Below are positions 6,038 through 11,956 of a stretch of 11,956 bases of DNA, piece after piece. A model generated the notes under the pieces. That model worked only from the letters and a program-made list of their open reading frames with translations. It had not been told where the DNA came from and searched no databases. The DNA lies in contig CAKVJE010000058.1 in the NCBI GenBank assembly GCA_934754735.1, forward strand, positions 1 to 11,956, written 5' to 3'. Every line of letters begins with the position of its first letter. Positions within the stretch are counted from its first letter, which is position 1. Both the position numbers and the translations under genes were made by a program. This stretch comes from an uncultured Candidatus Melainabacteria bacterium. GTDB lineage: Bacteria; Cyanobacteriota; Vampirovibrionia; Gastranaerophilales; Gastranaerophilaceae.

Positions 6038-6886
6038 TTATATTAAATTCAAAGCTATACTTGGCATTTGATTTGCGGTTGCAAGCAACGTCGCTGAAGC
6101 CTGTTGCAAAATTTGCGCCTTAATATAGTTTGAAGATTCTTCTGCTACATCAGCATCTCTCAATGTAGACAATGATGATGTTAAATTCTCAGACTGCACA
6201 GAAATAGATGAAATTGCAGAATCTACTCGGTTTTGAGCAGAACCAATTGAAGTAACTTTGTCAGAAATTTTCGTTATAACTTCATCAATTTTTGCCAATT
6301 TACCTGCTGCTTTTTTACTATCAGCGGCTTCTTTAACAAAATCTGCAATTTCTGTACCAAACAAAGCCTTTGAATCAGCTGCTGCAAACAAAGTTGCCTC
6401 TAATGTTATCTGGCTATTAGCTGCAACTGCGTCTAATCCAACTTGCAAAGTTATAGCTTTTCCAGTACCATCCATAAGTTTAATTCCATTAAACTCGGCA
6501 TTTTTTGATATTCTATCTATTTCATTCAATCTTGCTGTCATTTCAGAAGCAATTGCTTTTAATGAATCAGAACCATAAGTTCCGTTTGCGGCTTGCTCTG
6601 TCAAATCTCTTACACGTTGTATGTGCGAAGTAATTAGAGAATAATTTTCTTCTGCTGTTTTCAACAAATCCGCGCCCATAGACGCATTTTCAGAAGCAAT
6701 GTCAAGAGAACCCAATTTCGTCTTCCAATTTGCAGCAATTGAATATCCTGCTGCATCGTCTTTCGCATGGTTAATTTTATAACCTGTAGACATTCTTTCA
6801 ATTGCATTGTTTAAGCTTGTTGTTGCTGAACTTAAATTCTTCTGCACTATAAGCGAAGACAAGTTCGTATTAATAGTAAGTGTCAT
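6038..6886 (-). CDS. Flagellin, short form (D0/D1 plus minimal central region)
   Basis: The filament subunit, 282 residues against about 500 in Salmonella. It is essentially the D0/D1 core. N-terminal D0/D1 spans 1-140 (INTNLSSLIVQKNL, RMSTGYKINHAKDDAAGYSIA, LNEIDRISKNAEFNGIKLMDG). A variable part of about 55 residues replaces D2/D3 (140-195). C-terminal D1/D0 spans about 200-282 (GSAQNRVDS, LRDADVAEESSNYIKAQILQQA, ending SIALNLI). R91, L95 and E115 align with FliC residues R90, L94 and E114, the TLR5-contacting hot spot. Flagellin leaves through the flagellar type III apparatus, so the absence of a signal peptide is normal. The start is set by AAAGG 7 bases upstream. It is a monocistronic unit with its own terminator. 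Repeats flank both sides of the gene. Confidence 0.97.
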   Translation of the reverse strand: MTLTINTNLSSLIVQKNLSSATTSLNNAIERMSTGYKINHAKDDAAGYSIAANWKTKLGSLDIASENASMGADLLKTAEENYSLITSHIQRVRDLTEQAANGTYGSDSLKAIASEMTARLNEIDRISKNAEFNGIKLMDGTGKAITLQVGLDAVAANSQITLEATLFAAADSKALFGTEIADFVKEAADSKKAAGKLAKIDEVITKISDKVTSIGSAQNRVDSAISSISVQSENLTSSLSTLRDADVAEESSNYIKAQILQQASATLLATANQMPSIALNLI

Positions 6887-6957
6887 TCCCTAACCTTTCA
6901 CACAATCTAAACATAATTCAATGTGTAAATGTGTTCTCTATATAATCCCTAATCTTT
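6887..6957 (-). promoter_or_regulatory. Twin AGGGA motifs in the flagellin leader (possible CsrA sites)
   Basis: On the minus strand AAAGATTAGGGA (6946-6957) and AAAGGTTAGGGA (6887-6898) differ at one base and lie 59 bases apart. The second covers the ribosome binding site and touches the ATG. In Bacillus hag mRNA, CsrA blocks flagellin translation through two GGA sites, one over the Shine-Dalgarno. The arrangement here is similar, but no csrA or fliW is in the window. Confidence 0.35.
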
Positions 6958-6982
6958 ATATACTCATTCTATAATGTAGCAA
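6955..6982 (-). promoter_or_regulatory. Tentative flagellin promoter
   Basis: On the minus strand TTGCTA (6977-6982), 16-base spacer and TATAAA (6955-6960). An alternative pair, TTGCAA (6989-6994) with TATAGA (6968-6973), has only 15 bases between. No sigma28-like sequence was found upstream of flagellin. If the first pair is used, the upstream AGGGA motif would lie at the transcript start or outside it. Confidence 0.25.
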
Positions 6983-7091
6983 TAATACTTGCAATATCAT
7001 GAATCAAAATCGTAACATAAATTTACATGAAATAGGCATGTTTATCTACCCACTTTTTAATGTCACACACAGATATTTAGTGAATTATTTA

Positions 7092-7302
7092 TAATACCCT
7101 CTCCCTTTTACATCACACTTCCCAATTTGTAAGTTTAACTACTAGCTTGGAAGTAGAGCAGAAAACTCTCCCAGGGGAGGGGATGATGTGGGATACGCCC
7201 AAGGGAGGGGACAAGCTAAAGACGTTCAGATAAACGAGTCGCACTCCCATCTCCTTATTCATTTCTACATAGAGAGGGAAACGAAAGCGGGAGAGGGTTT
7301 TA
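7092..7302 (+). repeat. Intergenic repeat element, copy D (211 bp)
   Basis: The ends are TAATACCCTCTCCC (7092-7105) and GGGAGAGGGTTTTA (7289-7302). The first 60 bp or so (with a TAACTACTAGCTTGGAAGTAG segment) are unlike copies A and C. From about 7165 the GGGGATGAT, GATACGCCC and GGGAGGGGA blocks follow copy A, and 7202-7240 equal 39 bases of copy C. Like copy A, it is followed by an AT-rich linker and then the second module. Confidence 0.7.
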
Positions 7303-7345
7303 TTAATTATTAACTTTCAACTTTCCATTTTCAATTTTTAACTTA

Positions 7346-7423
7346 ACAAGCCCCCACCCGTTTTTCTAATGTTCATGCAAAGCCTTCACATTGAAAAACT
7401 ACCCTCCCCCGTGGAGAGGGAAT
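7346..7423 (+). repeat. Second repeat module, near-identical copy
   Basis: These 78 bases differ at a single position (7355, C against T) from 2286-2363 about 5 kb away; 68 bases in a row (7356-7423) are identical. The right end forms CCCTCCCCCGTGGAGAGGG. Read on the minus strand, this hairpin is followed by TAGTTTTTC, so the copy may end transcription of the M16 peptidase gene whose stop is 39 bp away. Confidence 0.75.
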
Positions 7424-7461
7424 TGGCTAAAGACGTTCAAACTAATAACACCCTCATGTCT

Positions 7462-10224
7462 TTACTTCAAATGTTCTAAAAATTCCTTATTATTATCTAA
7501 TGTATCTTGAGATGCTACAATAGAATAGGTTGGAGGATTTTTGAACGCATAACCCGCAAATTTCAAAATATCATCTTTTGTAATCTTATCAATTTCATCA
7601 AAAATTTGATTATGGTATGTAATTCCATATTTTGATTCCAAGCCTACATCAAGAAACGCCAATTTGTCATAAGTACCTTCGTTATTTAATAATTGTGCTT
7701 TTAATGCCAATTTTGCGTTCGCCAAATCTTCATCCGTAAATTTGCCACTCTTCAATTCATTTATCTGGCGCGTAAAACCTTCGATTGATTTTTGCACATT
7801 GTCATAAGAAAATTCACCAATATCTTTATTATCAGTAGTTGTAAGAATACTGCAAGCAATTTCGCCTTGATTATCAACCTTGCTGATATCAGAATGAACA
7901 GAATAAGCCAAGTGTTCTTTTTCTCTCAACACATCAAATAGACCGATACTTGAGCTTGAAAGAATTGAATTTGTTAATTTTCCTAATACAGTTTCTCTGA
8001 TTGAATTGTCGCTTTTGAATTTGTAAACTTGCATAATATCAGCTTGAGAATTATTATTTGCTTTAGTCAAAACTTTTGGCACTTTATTCTCGTTATAAGT
8101 ATCCGGAACAACTTGTTTATTCGGTTTAACAGAAGCTAAACCCATGCCTGCATTCAAAATATCTTGTTTGCATTCGTTTTCAGAATTTGCCGGAAGATTT
8201 GCAACAATCACGCCTCGAGAATTATTTAAAATATAGTTGTGGCAATCTTTTACGTCATCTAGCGTTATTGTATCGAGCGCATTTAAAACTTCATCTTTTG
8301 TAAAGCTATACGGATTGCTTTTAGCTTCGTCATTGCAATATAAAGTATTTGCGGTATCTTGAGAGCGTGCACAAAGGTCTTTTATAATATCTTTTGCCTT
8401 ATCCAAATTTTCTTGCGTAATATTTGGGTTATACAAAATTTCTTCAGCTTTTTCTAAAGCCAATTTTCTGTTTTTTTGTGAACCATCTGCAATTACGGAT
8501 ATACCAGACGTTGCAGCAGTTGCATTTACAGATAGATAGTTTCCTTCTTTAATATTATTCCAATCTTCTTCGCTCGTTTTAGCCGTTCCCATTGTATAAA
8601 TTTCGTTCAAAACTTCCAAAACTCCGGCTTTTTTATTGTAAGGTTTATCCGTAACAAGTGAAATTACATAATTAAAGTTGTTGCTTTTTGTCTTGTAAAA
8701 ACCGACATCAAAATTGTTTGGTAGCTTTATTTCTTCAACATTTTCTTGTTTAATAGGAGTTCGCGCTTTTCCCTTAAATGACACTTCATTATTTTTTTGA
8801 GGATGCACAACGGTTACAGCAGTTTTATTCAAATCAAAATATTTTTTTAAAGCGTTATTTACATCTTCTGTGTTCAAACTTTCTAAAATATTCTCATAAT
8901 CTGTTAAATACTTCATATTATTATCCAAAACTGCTTTACCTAAATTGTCATTAACAACAGAAGAATATTCAAAAGCTTTATTTCTATTTTTAAGAATTTT
9001 TTGTTTCAAATTCGCTAAATCTTTTTCATCAATATTTTTAGCATTAGAAATTGACTCAAACAAAGCTTTTAAGACTTGTTCACTTTTTGCTTCATCAGAA
9101 TTTACTGCAACATAAGTCATACGCGCACAATTTGGATTAGTCCCGATTTTTTCACTATCAAAATACGCGCCTGTATTAAATTTCTTCAAATTTTGCTTCA
9201 AGCCTACAGAATAAGAATTCAAATAAGCTTGCGCAACATCATAAGCAACTCGTTCTTTTACGTCATTATTTTTAGGTCCCGCAAAACCTAAAATAATTTC
9301 TGTAGAAGTTGCTTTATCACTTATAAAATCTTTTCTAACAGTTTTATTTATAGGAGTCAAATTTTCCTCGAATTTTCTTCCTTTAGAAACTTTTTTTGAA
9401 TTGAAAGTTTTTGATGCAATTTTTATTACTTCATCAGGATTTACATCACCCGTAACAACCAAATTCATATTATCCGGCGTGTAATATTTATTGTAATAAT
9501 TAACAACATCGTCGCGGGTTAAATTTTTAATACTTTGTACACTTCCACCAACCATTTCATCAGTTGGGTTTTTGATATTATATAAACTTCTGACAGTTTG
9601 ATCAAGTGCAATTGTTTGAGGGTCATCAAGAATCATATTAATTTCTGAGCAAACAGGATTCTTTTCTTTAGCAATCATCTTATCAGAGAGTTCCAAGTCT
9701 TCTGCCATAGCAGCTATAACTTTAATTTGTTTTTCTAAATCATTTTCGCCCAATTGCGGAGTCGAATTTACATAATCCGTAATTGCATAATTTGTACTTG
9801 CATTTGCCCAACCACCCATAGCGTCTATCTTTTTAAATGAATCACCGACATTGAGTTTTTCATGTCCGTTTTCGCCATTTGTGCCATTGAATGCCATGTG
9901 TTCAAGAAAATGACTAATGCCTTTTATATCCGCAGTTTCATTCATTGCGCCTACATTAACATAATTTTTGACAACAGCAGGAGAACCTTCCATTGGTATA
10001 ACGCTGACTTTATATCCGTTTGCAAGTTTGTAACTGTGAATTGTTAATCCATTCGCAAGTTGAGTTTCTCCAAGTTTTTTATAAGAAATTGGCGTGTTTA
10101 CTTTAAAATCCGGCGTTACAGCAGAAAGTTCGCGAATTTGCTCTTTCTTTTGAAGCTCAGAATTATTAGAGGTAGTGTCAATTTTACCCCTAAAAAACAC
10201 ATTATTAATATTGCCAACTTTCAT
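7462..10224 (-). CDS. M16 family zinc metallopeptidase (pitrilysin/insulinase type), two-half single chain
   Basis: A clamshell peptidase, 920 residues from the preferred start. Counting from the longer form's Met at 10287: the inverted zinc motif HFLEH is at 126-130, with the distal glutamates E208 and E215 in EKNPVCSEI (E215 the likely third zinc ligand). NLVVTGDV (275-282) closes the first M16 domain. The second half (about 525-941) lacks HxxEH but keeps LFDVLREKEHLAYSV (783-797), whose R788 and Y795 correspond to the conserved substrate-binding pair of M16 C-terminal domains. All catalytic residues are present. There is no signal peptide, so it is probably cytoplasmic or leaves by another route. 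The Met at 10287 lies in the U-tract of the preceding terminator and has no ribosome binding site. ATG 10222-10224 gives MKVGNINNVFFRGK and lies at the predicted transcript start. It is likely a peptide-degrading enzyme; the substrate is unknown. Confidence 0.93.
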   Translation of the reverse strand: MKVGNINNVFFRGKIDTTSNNSELQKKEQIRELSAVTPDFKVNTPISYKKLGETQLANGLTIHSYKLANGYKVSVIPMEGSPAVVKNYVNVGAMNETADIKGISHFLEHMAFNGTNGENGHEKLNVGDSFKKIDAMGGWANASTNYAITDYVNSTPQLGENDLEKQIKVIAAMAEDLELSDKMIAKEKNPVCSEINMILDDPQTIALDQTVRSLYNIKNPTDEMVGGSVQSIKNLTRDDVVNYYNKYYTPDNMNLVVTGDVNPDEVIKIASKTFNSKKVSKGRKFEENLTPINKTVRKDFISDKATSTEIILGFAGPKNNDVKERVAYDVAQAYLNSYSVGLKQNLKKFNTGAYFDSEKIGTNPNCARMTYVAVNSDEAKSEQVLKALFESISNAKNIDEKDLANLKQKILKNRNKAFEYSSVVNDNLGKAVLDNNMKYLTDYENILESLNTEDVNNALKKYFDLNKTAVTVVHPQKNNEVSFKGKARTPIKQENVEEIKLPNNFDVGFYKTKSNNFNYVISLVTDKPYNKKAGVLEVLNEIYTMGTAKTSEEDWNNIKEGNYLSVNATAATSGISVIADGSQKNRKLALEKAEEILYNPNITQENLDKAKDIIKDLCARSQDTANTLYCNDEAKSNPYSFTKDEVLNALDTITLDDVKDCHNYILNNSRGVIVANLPANSENECKQDILNAGMGLASVKPNKQVVPDTYNENKVPKVLTKANNNSQADIMQVYKFKSDNSIRETVLGKLTNSILSSSSIGLFDVLREKEHLAYSVHSDISKVDNQGEIACSILTTTDNKDIGEFSYDNVQKSIEGFTRQINELKSGKFTDEDLANAKLALKAQLLNNEGTYDKLAFLDVGLESKYGITYHNQIFDEIDKITKDDILKFAGYAFKNPPTYSIVASQDTLDNNKEFLEHLK

Positions 10225-10230
10225 AACCAT

Positions 10231-10236
10231 ATTATA
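10231..10236 (-). promoter_or_regulatory. -10 box of the M16 gene, implying a leaderless mRNA
   Basis: A perfect TATAAT on the minus strand. The start, 7 bases on, would be about 10224, the A of the preferred ATG. No Shine-Dalgarno is present for this ATG or for the ATG at 10228-10230. The -35 region is poor (TTTATC at 16 bases), so the promoter is tentative. Confidence 0.35.
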
Positions 10237-10287
10237 TATAAAACACCAAATTGATAAAAATTGCCTAATTGTAAAGATTTTTGACAT

Positions 10288-10331
10288 AAAAAATAGCGAG
10301 TAGTTAATAAAACCTACCCGCTATTTTTTTT
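10288..10331 (-). terminator. Bidirectional rho-independent terminator after speD
   Basis: AAATAGCG (10291-10298) pairs with CGCTATTT (10319-10326), and GTAG (10300-10303) with CTAC (10314-10317), with one mismatch between and a 10-base loop. There are T-runs on both sides. On the minus strand it lies 16 bases past the speD stop and shuts off read-through into the M16 gene. Confidence 0.88.
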
Positions 10332-10346
10332 ATATTTTGTATTTCA

Positions 10347-10805
10347 TTATTCTTCAAATTGTTCTGCAATTTCGAATGGCTGCTCTGAAAGTTTAAGAGT
10401 TTCTCTATCAATGATACCTCTTTTTAATTCAGTAAATGAAGCCTTTTTAGAGTTAAATTTTTTCTTCAAAAATTCATAAGCCACTTTAGGATCACATTTT
10501 GTTCCACAAGTAAATAAATCTACTGCTGCATAACCCAATTCCGGCCACGTGTGAATTGCCAAATGACTTTCTGAAATAATTACCACACCACTCACACCGT
10601 ATGGATTAAACATGTGAAAGCATTTTTGAACGATTGTCGCACCACATTCAAGAGCCGCGTCTATCATGTACTTTTCTACTTTGTCATTACTATTTAGAAT
10701 GTTTGGATCACACTCAAAAAATTCGGCTAGGACATGTTGCCCTAAGTTTACTTTGTCCAAGTTTTGCTTTTCTAGCTCTTCAATAGATGATGATACAATT
10801 GTCAA
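10347..10805 (-). CDS. speD: S-adenosylmethionine decarboxylase proenzyme, prokaryotic class
   Basis: Makes decarboxylated SAM, the aminopropyl donor for spermidine-type polyamines, in the cytoplasm. From the chosen start it is 152 residues. The family signature ESHLAIHTWPE is intact: self-cleavage between E79 and S80 makes the pyruvoyl cofactor. H85 and C100 sit 5 and 20 residues after the serine, as in Thermotoga SpeD (S63, H68, C83). The core NLGQHVLAEFFECDP starts near residue 20, so there is a short N-terminal extension. The start is TTG at 10803-10805, preceded by a very strong AAAGGAGG at 8 bases. A TTG at 10848-10850 would add 15 residues but has no ribosome binding site, and no in-frame ATG exists upstream before a stop. 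No speE or arginine decarboxylase gene is adjacent. Confidence 0.95.
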   Translation of the reverse strand: MTIVSSSIEELEKQNLDKVNLGQHVLAEFFECDPNILNSNDKVEKYMIDAALECGATIVQKCFHMFNPYGVSGVVIISESHLAIHTWPELGYAAVDLFTCGTKCDPKVAYEFLKKKFNSKKASFTELKRGIIDRETLKLSEQPFEIAEQFEE

Positions 10806-10806
10806 T

Positions 10807-10860
10807 TCATGTGCCTCCTTTACTACCGGTGCATAATCTACACCAATCAATATTTTTCAT
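10807..10860 (-). CDS. Possible 17-codon upstream reading frame overlapping the speD ribosome binding site
   Basis: ATG at 10858-10860 opens MKNIDWCRLCTGSKGGT and stops with TGA at 10807-10809, one base before the speD TTG. The frame runs straight through the AAAGGAGG. There is no ribosome binding site of its own, and the best -10 box (10864-10869) would place the transcript start 3 bases inside it. It could still be made from another start site. Polyamine-controlled upstream frames are known for mammalian AdoMetDC mRNA; any bacterial analogy is speculation. Confidence 0.2.
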   Translation of the reverse strand: MKNIDWCRLCTGSKGGT

Positions 10861-10863
10861 ACG

Positions 10864-10869
10864 ATTATA
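10864..10869 (-). promoter_or_regulatory. -10 box of speD
   Basis: A perfect TATAAT on the minus strand, with start predicted near 10857 and a leader of about 52 bases. No convincing -35 box is present at 16-18 bases. TTTACA lies farther up at a spacing too long for this -10. Confidence 0.45.
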
Positions 10870-11013
10870 TAATACTATAAAAACAAAAAATTTGTAAATT
10901 TTACACTTATTCAAAAACTCAGCTTTACTTCCCATCACAAAATCGCTTACAATTCAGTAATAGCTGTAAAAATTCATATTTACAAAAATTAATATTTCGA
11001 CTTAAATTTCTTA
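10870..11013. other. Intergenic stretch between SIMPL gene and speD, no clear feature
   Basis: AT-rich, with only short weak inverted repeats (TTAC/GTAA near 10950-10960). No convincing terminator for the SIMPL gene is present, so some read-through into speD cannot be excluded. Confidence 0.4.
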
Positions 11014-11733
11014 CTATTTTATTTTAAACGCTACATTTGCTACTGCGGTAACTTTTTTATCAATAGAAGATGTGTCATTAATTCCCATATCTGAAACACT
11101 AGTAGAGTCAACAGGAGTAATTTGATAAACGCCCATTCTAACAGATTGAATTTTGCCTACTGAATTATGAGTAGGTTTTAACATAGATGTAGCTCTTGCT
11201 CTAGCGTCTTTTGAAGCTTTTTCCAACAATGTTACTTTGAGTTCCGGAAGTTTTGAATAATCGTAAGAAGGCGAATTTACGTTTATATCAACACCCTTGT
11301 CAATCAAGCCTGTAATATCGTTTGATATTTCTTTAATTAATTCTACATTGTCAGAATTAATAGAAATTGGTTGGTTCAAATTGTAAGCTTCCGGAATATC
11401 GGTATAATCACCTTTTGCATCTCTTTTATAAGAATAATATCCATTTACAGTCTTTAACTCAATATTCTTAATCTGTTTTGCTTTTAAATATTCTTCTACA
11501 ATTTTAACTTGTGCTTGTGAAGCCTTGTAAGCTTCTTGCTTATTCGCGCGTTTTACATTTATATCAAAAGTTAATGTACCGGAATCCGATTTAACAATCT
11601 CATACGCAGAACCCGTTACAGAAATAACATTATTAGAAATAGTCGATGCTACAAGTTTAGTCGAAATAACTAGAGACAACGCTATTAAAACGCCTAATGA
11701 AATCACTTGCAATTTTTCGATTTTTTCTAACAT
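11014..11733 (-). CDS. SIMPL (DUF541) domain protein with N-terminal membrane anchor
   Basis: 239 residues, usual for the family. An uncleaved hydrophobic segment at about 8-29 (LQVISLGVLIALSLVISTKL) anchors it, leaving the rest outside the inner membrane. The SIMPL/DUF541 domain covers about 36-238: ISVTGSAYEIVKSDSGTLTFDI at the start, a QAQVKIVEEYLKAKQI helix, the NLNQPISINSDNVELIKEI segment, and the EKASKDARARATSML helix typical of the family's second half. Members of this family (for example BP26 and YggE) form ring-like oligomers and have been linked to oxidative stress; the biochemical role is unclear. The start is supported by AAGGA 7 bases before ATG. The upstream gene stops 14 bp away, so the two are probably co-transcribed. 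No strong terminator is seen after the TAG. Confidence 0.88.
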   Translation of the reverse strand: MLEKIEKLQVISLGVLIALSLVISTKLVASTISNNVISVTGSAYEIVKSDSGTLTFDINVKRANKQEAYKASQAQVKIVEEYLKAKQIKNIELKTVNGYYSYKRDAKGDYTDIPEAYNLNQPISINSDNVELIKEISNDITGLIDKGVDINVNSPSYDYSKLPELKVTLLEKASKDARARATSMLKPTHNSVGKIQSVRMGVYQITPVDSTSVSDMGINDTSSIDKKVTAVANVAFKIK

Positions 11734-11747
11734 ATAATATTCCTTTC

Positions 11748-11956
11748 TTAGTTTTTAATTTTGTCTAACTCTGCTAAATAATCAGCATTTACAACCATGG
11801 CTTTTATTTTGTTATAAATTGAATCTAAAAACTCTGTCATATCAGCAGTTTTGTCAGGCAAGTTTCTATTTTCTTTTTTTATTTTCCAATTATTAATTAA
11901 ACGAATTAAAACTCTTGGCTCGTCACCTTCCGTTTGTAACCTTTTTGGTTCCATTG
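11748..11956 (-). CDS. 3' end of an unrecognised gene, cut by the window edge
   Basis: At least 68 residues ending DYLAELDKIKN. The frame is open to the right edge. The Met at 11952-11954 may be internal, since only two bases lie beyond it and its ribosome binding site cannot be seen. The visible piece is charged and apparently helical (VLIRLINNWKIKKENRN, FLDSIYNKIKAMV), without a recognisable motif, signal peptide or membrane segment. It lies 14 bp upstream of the SIMPL gene on the same strand, so it is probably the preceding operon member. No function is assigned. Confidence 0.6.
   Translation of the reverse strand, partial: MEPKRLQTEGDEPRVLIRLINNWKIKKENRNLPDKTADMTEFLDSIYNKIKAMVVNADYLAELDKIKN

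Noticed and set aside
10225..10287. Longer N terminus of the M16 peptidase with a hydrophobic stretch (FLSIWCFIYNM) as signal or anchor
   Set aside because: Its ATG lies in the U-tract of the preceding terminator, without a ribosome binding site; the stretch is probably untranslated.

Overview
The window looks like part of a chromosome from a low-GC, flagellated, probably gut-associated bacterium. The best guess is the non-photosynthetic cyanobacterial sister group Gastranaerophilales (Melainabacteria/Vampirovibrionia). This rests on the overall protein style (short flagellin, a LysM plus EF-hand giant protein, an M16 peptidase whose likely N terminus reads MKVGNINNVFFRGK) and on two control sites matching the cyanobacterial HLR1 consensus. 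It is an inference, because no database could be searched. No CRISPR array, prophage, transposase or toxin-antitoxin pair is visible.

Layout. Positions 1-543 hold no gene. On the minus strand they read as two tandem sigma70-type promoters (479-507 and 232-259) driving a structured leader with a boxA-like element that runs off the left edge, most likely into a 16S rRNA gene just outside. Each promoter has an HLR1-like double repeat exactly 18 bp upstream of its -35 box. Next, on the minus strand, come a solo LuxR-type HTH regulator (544-804) and a secreted HEALH putative metallopeptidase (1032-1700). Positions 1778-2363 are packed with GC-rich intergenic repeats. A near-consensus sigma28 (FliA) promoter at 2515-2541 then precedes a plus-strand 1078-residue EF-hand/LysM protein (2585-5821). 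A convergent short flagellin gene lies on the minus strand (6038-6886), with another repeat copy between the two genes. More repeats (7092-7423) separate flagellin from a two-domain M16 zinc peptidase (7462-10224, minus). After that come speD (S-adenosylmethionine decarboxylase, 10347-10805), a membrane-anchored SIMPL/DUF541 protein (11014-11733) and the 3' end of an unrecognised gene, all on the minus strand.

How the parts relate. The flagellin and the giant LysM/EF-hand protein are neighbours, and the latter's promoter looks sigma28-dependent, so the two may form a motility or late-flagellar locus. speD makes decarboxylated SAM for spermidine or related polyamines. It is a stand-alone gene with its own terminator, an apparent TTG start and an overlapping short upstream reading frame. 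The repeats form one family: a 131-211 bp element with 14-bp terminal inverted repeats, plus a second hairpin-rich module of about 80 bp. They lie only between genes and often next to gene 3' ends.
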